Shown here: positions 47,701-64,000 of the stretch, one piece after another
How the letters are laid out: the number at the start of each line of letters is the position of its first letter
Numbering within the stretch: position 1 is the first letter of the stretch
From: Actinoallomurus sp963823735
Lineage (GTDB): Bacteria; Actinomycetota; Actinomycetes; Streptosporangiales; Streptosporangiaceae
DNA length: 64,000 bases
Assembly: GCA_963823735.1 (NCBI GenBank)
Contig: CAWGMO010000004.1
Location: 186,001 to 250,000 of the forward strand
Direction: 5' to 3'
The notes under the pieces: generated by a model
The model's input: only the letters and a program-made list of their open reading frames with translations
Told to the model about the DNA's origin: nothing
Database searches by the model: none
Position numbers and translations under genes: made by a program

Positions 47701-49523
47701 GCGAGGACCTCGCGCAGCGACCAGTCCACGTGCGGGGCGAGCGCGGCGGCGCACTCGTCCATCCGCTCCGCGAACACGGGCGCCTCGGCGAGCAGGTCGA
47801 CGGCCATTCCGGCCCACTGCGACCCCTGGCCGGGGAAGACGAACACGGTACGGCCGCGCGCGCCCGCGACGCCGCGTACGACGTCGGCGGACGGCTCGCC
47901 CGCGGCGACGGCGGCGACACCTCGCAGCAGGGCGCCTCGGTCCGCGCCGACGACGACGGCGCGGTGCTCGAACGAGGACCGCGTGGTGGCCAGGGCGAAG
48001 GCGACGTCGCGGACGTCGTCCCCGTCGCCCAGGTGGGCGGCGAGCGCGGTGGCCTGGGCGCTCAGGGCCTCACCGGTGCGGGCGGACAGCACCCACGGCA
48101 CCGGTCCCGCCGCCGCAGTGCGCTCCTCCTCGGCCTCGGCCGCCGGCGCCTCCTCCACGATGACGTGCGCGTTGGTGCCGCTGACGCCGAACGCGGACAC
48201 GCCCGCGCGGCGGGTCCGTTCGCCCGCGGGCCAGTCACGTGCCTCGGCGAGCAGCCGTACGCCGCCCGCCGACCAGTCGACCTTCGGCGTCGGGGCGTCC
48301 ACGTGCAGGGTCCTGGGCAGGACGCCGTGGCGCAGCGCGAGCACGGCCTTGAGGACGCCCGCGACGCCCGCGGCGGCCTGGGTGTGGCCCAGGTTGGACT
48401 TCACCGAGCCCAGCCACGCGGGCTCGGCGCGGTCCTGCCCGTACGTGGCCAGCAGCGCCTGCGCCTCGATCGGGTCGCCGAGCGTCGTGCCCGTGCCGTG
48501 CGCCTCGACGAGGTCCACGTCGGACGCGGAGAGCCCGGCGTCGGCGAGGGCCGCCTTGATGACGCGCTGCTGCGCGGGGCCGTTGGGCGCGGTGAGGCCG
48601 CTGCTGGCGCCGTCCTGGTTGACCGCCGAGCCGCGCAGCACGGCCAGCACCTGGTGGCCGTTGCGACGCGCGTCGGAGAGGCGCTCCAGCAGCAGCACCC
48701 CGGCGCCTTCGCCCCAGCCGGTTCCGTCGGCGGCTGCGGCGAACGGCTTGCAGCGGCCGTCGGGCGCCAGGCCGCGCTGGCGGGAGAACTCCACGAACGT
48801 CGCGGGCGATGACATCACGGTCACGCCGCCCGCCAGCGCCATCGAGCACTCGCCCGTCCGCAGCGACTGGATCGCCCAGGTGCAACGCGACCAGCGACGA
48901 CGAGCACGCCGTGTCGACGGTGACCGCCGGGCCCTCAAGGCCCAGCACGTACGCGAGGCGCCCGGACAGCACGCTGGCCGCGTTGCCGGTGCCCGCGTAG
49001 CCCTCCACGCGGTCCAGTACGGGCCGGGCGGCGGAGACGTAGTCCTGGCCGTTGGTGCCGAGGAAGACGCCGACGTCGCTCGCCGCGCAGCGACCTCGGG
49101 TCGATCGCCGCGTGCTCGACGGCCTCCCACGCCGTCTCCAGCAGCCAGCCGCTGCTGCGGGTCCATCGCGAGGGCCTCGCGCGGCGAGATGCCGAAGAAC
49201 GCGGCGTCGAAGCCGGCCACGCCGTCGAGGAACCCGCCGTCACGCACGTAGGACGTGCCGGCGTGGTCGGGGTCCGGGTGGTAGATCCGCTCGACGTCCC
49301 AGCCACGGTCCTCCGGGAACGGCGACAGCGCGTCGCGGCCGTCGGCCAGCAGGCGCCACAGGTCCTCCGGCGTCACCACGCCGCCCGGGAAGCGGCAGCC
49401 CGCGCCGACCACCGCGATGGGCTCGGCCGCGCGGTCGGCGGTCTCGCGCAGTGTCTGCCGCGCCTGGGCCAGCTCGCCGGTGACCCACCGCAGGTGGTCG
49501 AGGAGCTTGTTGTCGTTCTCCAC
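38787..49523 (-). CDS. PKS-C: two-module type I PKS (frame interrupted)
   Basis: The reconstructed protein is about 3577 aa. It starts at GTG 49523 with a class-1-type docking helix (MENDNKLLDHLRWVTGEL). Module 1 is KS-AT-KR-ACP and module 2 is KS-AT-DH-ER-KR-ACP. The C-terminal tail (about 39050-38790) has IPLDRLRAAGLLDDLARLA, as in PKS docking tails. One base separates the PKS-B stop (49525-49527) from the GTG. Seven frame breaks are visible: extra bases near 49147, 49085, 48880, 44870 and 40465, and missing bases near 44730 and 43910. Their sum is a multiple of three and every break falls inside a conserved motif, so sequencing error is more likely than a pseudogene. It delivers a fully reduced two-carbon unit at C16-C17. 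Confidence 0.9.
39060..45055 (-). other. PKS-C module 2: KS-AT(malonyl)-DH-ER-KR-ACP
   Basis: KS 45050-43800 (TLDTACSSS), AT 43510-42450 with GHSLGE and HAFHS, DH 42400-41560 with HVVRGTKLLP, ER 41060-40140, KR 40110-39550 with LDDGVLESL, ACP 39300-39060 with LGFDSLTA. The ER shows VTFRDVLTVLG, then HAAAGGVGMAAVRLARLLGA as its nucleotide-binding motif, then VDVVLNSLAG. All four catalytic functions look intact, so this step should give a saturated methylene. It is the only complete reductive loop fully inside the window. Confidence 0.9.
42643..42666 (-). repeat. Four tandem GGTGTC units in AT of PKS-C module 2
   Basis: Four perfect hexamers on the plus strand encode an alternating Asp-Thr run (DTDTDTDT) in a surface loop of the AT. 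This is a likely slippage product and probably harmless to function. Confidence 0.8.
45090..49440 (-). other. PKS-C module 1: KS-AT(methylmalonyl)-KR(A-type)-ACP
   Basis: KS 49430-48160, AT 47850-46840, KR 46110-45540, ACP 45330-45090 with LGFDSLTT. The AT has GHSQGE and IEYASHS, a methylmalonyl-type motif. The KR has TGGTGGLG and AAYAAANAH but no LDD; instead it has HLAGIERYQ and GVWGSS, so it is A-type. Expected product: C18 methyl and C19 hydroxyl. The KS holds three of the gene's frame breaks. Confidence 0.85.
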
Positions 49524-49524
49524 G

Positions 49525-62176
<12,652 letters not shown>

Positions 62177-62183
62177 CCACGCG

Positions 62184-62188
62184 CCCCT
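62184..62188 (-). promoter_or_regulatory. RBS of PKS-B
   Basis: The minus strand reads AGGGG, 7 nt before the ATG at 62176, which fixes this start. Confidence 0.65.
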
Positions 62189-62206
62189 GCTGATCGGTCG
62201 CCCGGG

Positions 62207-64000
<1,794 letters not shown>

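Overview
This window is the downstream (3') part of a giant modular type I polyketide synthase (PKS) locus from a very GC-rich actinomycete. The third-position G/C bias, the cis-AT actinobacterial module style and the tight translational coupling all point to Actinomycetota; I cannot name the genus. Every convincing gene lies on the minus strand, so biosynthetic order runs from right (64 kb) to left (1 kb). The longest stretch without a gene is 157 bp (3377-3533).

Layout in order of transcription. PKS-A (64000 to about 62207) is the 3' end of a gene: ER-KR-ACP plus a docking tail. PKS-B (62176-49525) has three modules: KS-AT(mm)-ACP; KS-AT(mm)-[dead DH]-KR-ACP; KS-AT(m)-KR-ACP. PKS-C (49523-38787) has two: KS-AT(mm)-KR(A-type)-ACP; KS-AT(m)-DH-ER-KR-ACP. 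PKS-D (38772-13631) is a five-module protein of about 8380 aa: m/DH-KR; mm/DH-KR; m/KR; m/DH-KR; m/DH-KR. PKS-E (13631-3534) has two: mm/KR(A-type); unusual AT/[dead DH]-KR. (m = malonyl-type HAFH motif, mm = methylmalonyl-type YASH motif.) Next comes a 388-aa crotonyl-CoA-reductase-like MDR enzyme (3376-2210), then a PUFA-synthase/hglE-type KS-AT protein (2205 to the left edge). Junctions are short (1-nt overlap, 1-nt gap, 4-nt gap, 14-nt gap), so PKS-B to PKS-E look like one polycistron.

Putting active domains together, the twelve complete modules would build a chain (C1 = last carboxyl): C2 unusual branch, C3-OH, C4-Me, C5-OH, C6=C7-C8=C9 diene, C11-OH, C12(Me)=C13-C14=C15 diene, C17 methylene, C18-Me, C19-OH, C21-OH, C22-Me, C23-OH, C24-Me, C25 ketone, on top of whatever PKS-A and earlier proteins supply. 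I could not match this to a known compound. No thioesterase is fused to PKS-E, and its C-terminus looks like a docking tail.

The most interesting points are: the CCR-like/PUFA-type two-gene cassette next to a terminal module whose AT has a GAGH signature; two DH domains that have lost the catalytic-His segment; two 66-bp coding minisatellites at the same place in two KR structural subdomains; and signs of gene conversion between modules. Sequence quality falls toward the right: the reading frame is intact from 1 to 38.5 kb, broken occasionally from 38.5 to 59.3 kb, and broken very often from 59.3 to 64 kb. I read these breaks as sequencing errors, so protein calls to the right of 59.3 kb are reconstructions across frames.
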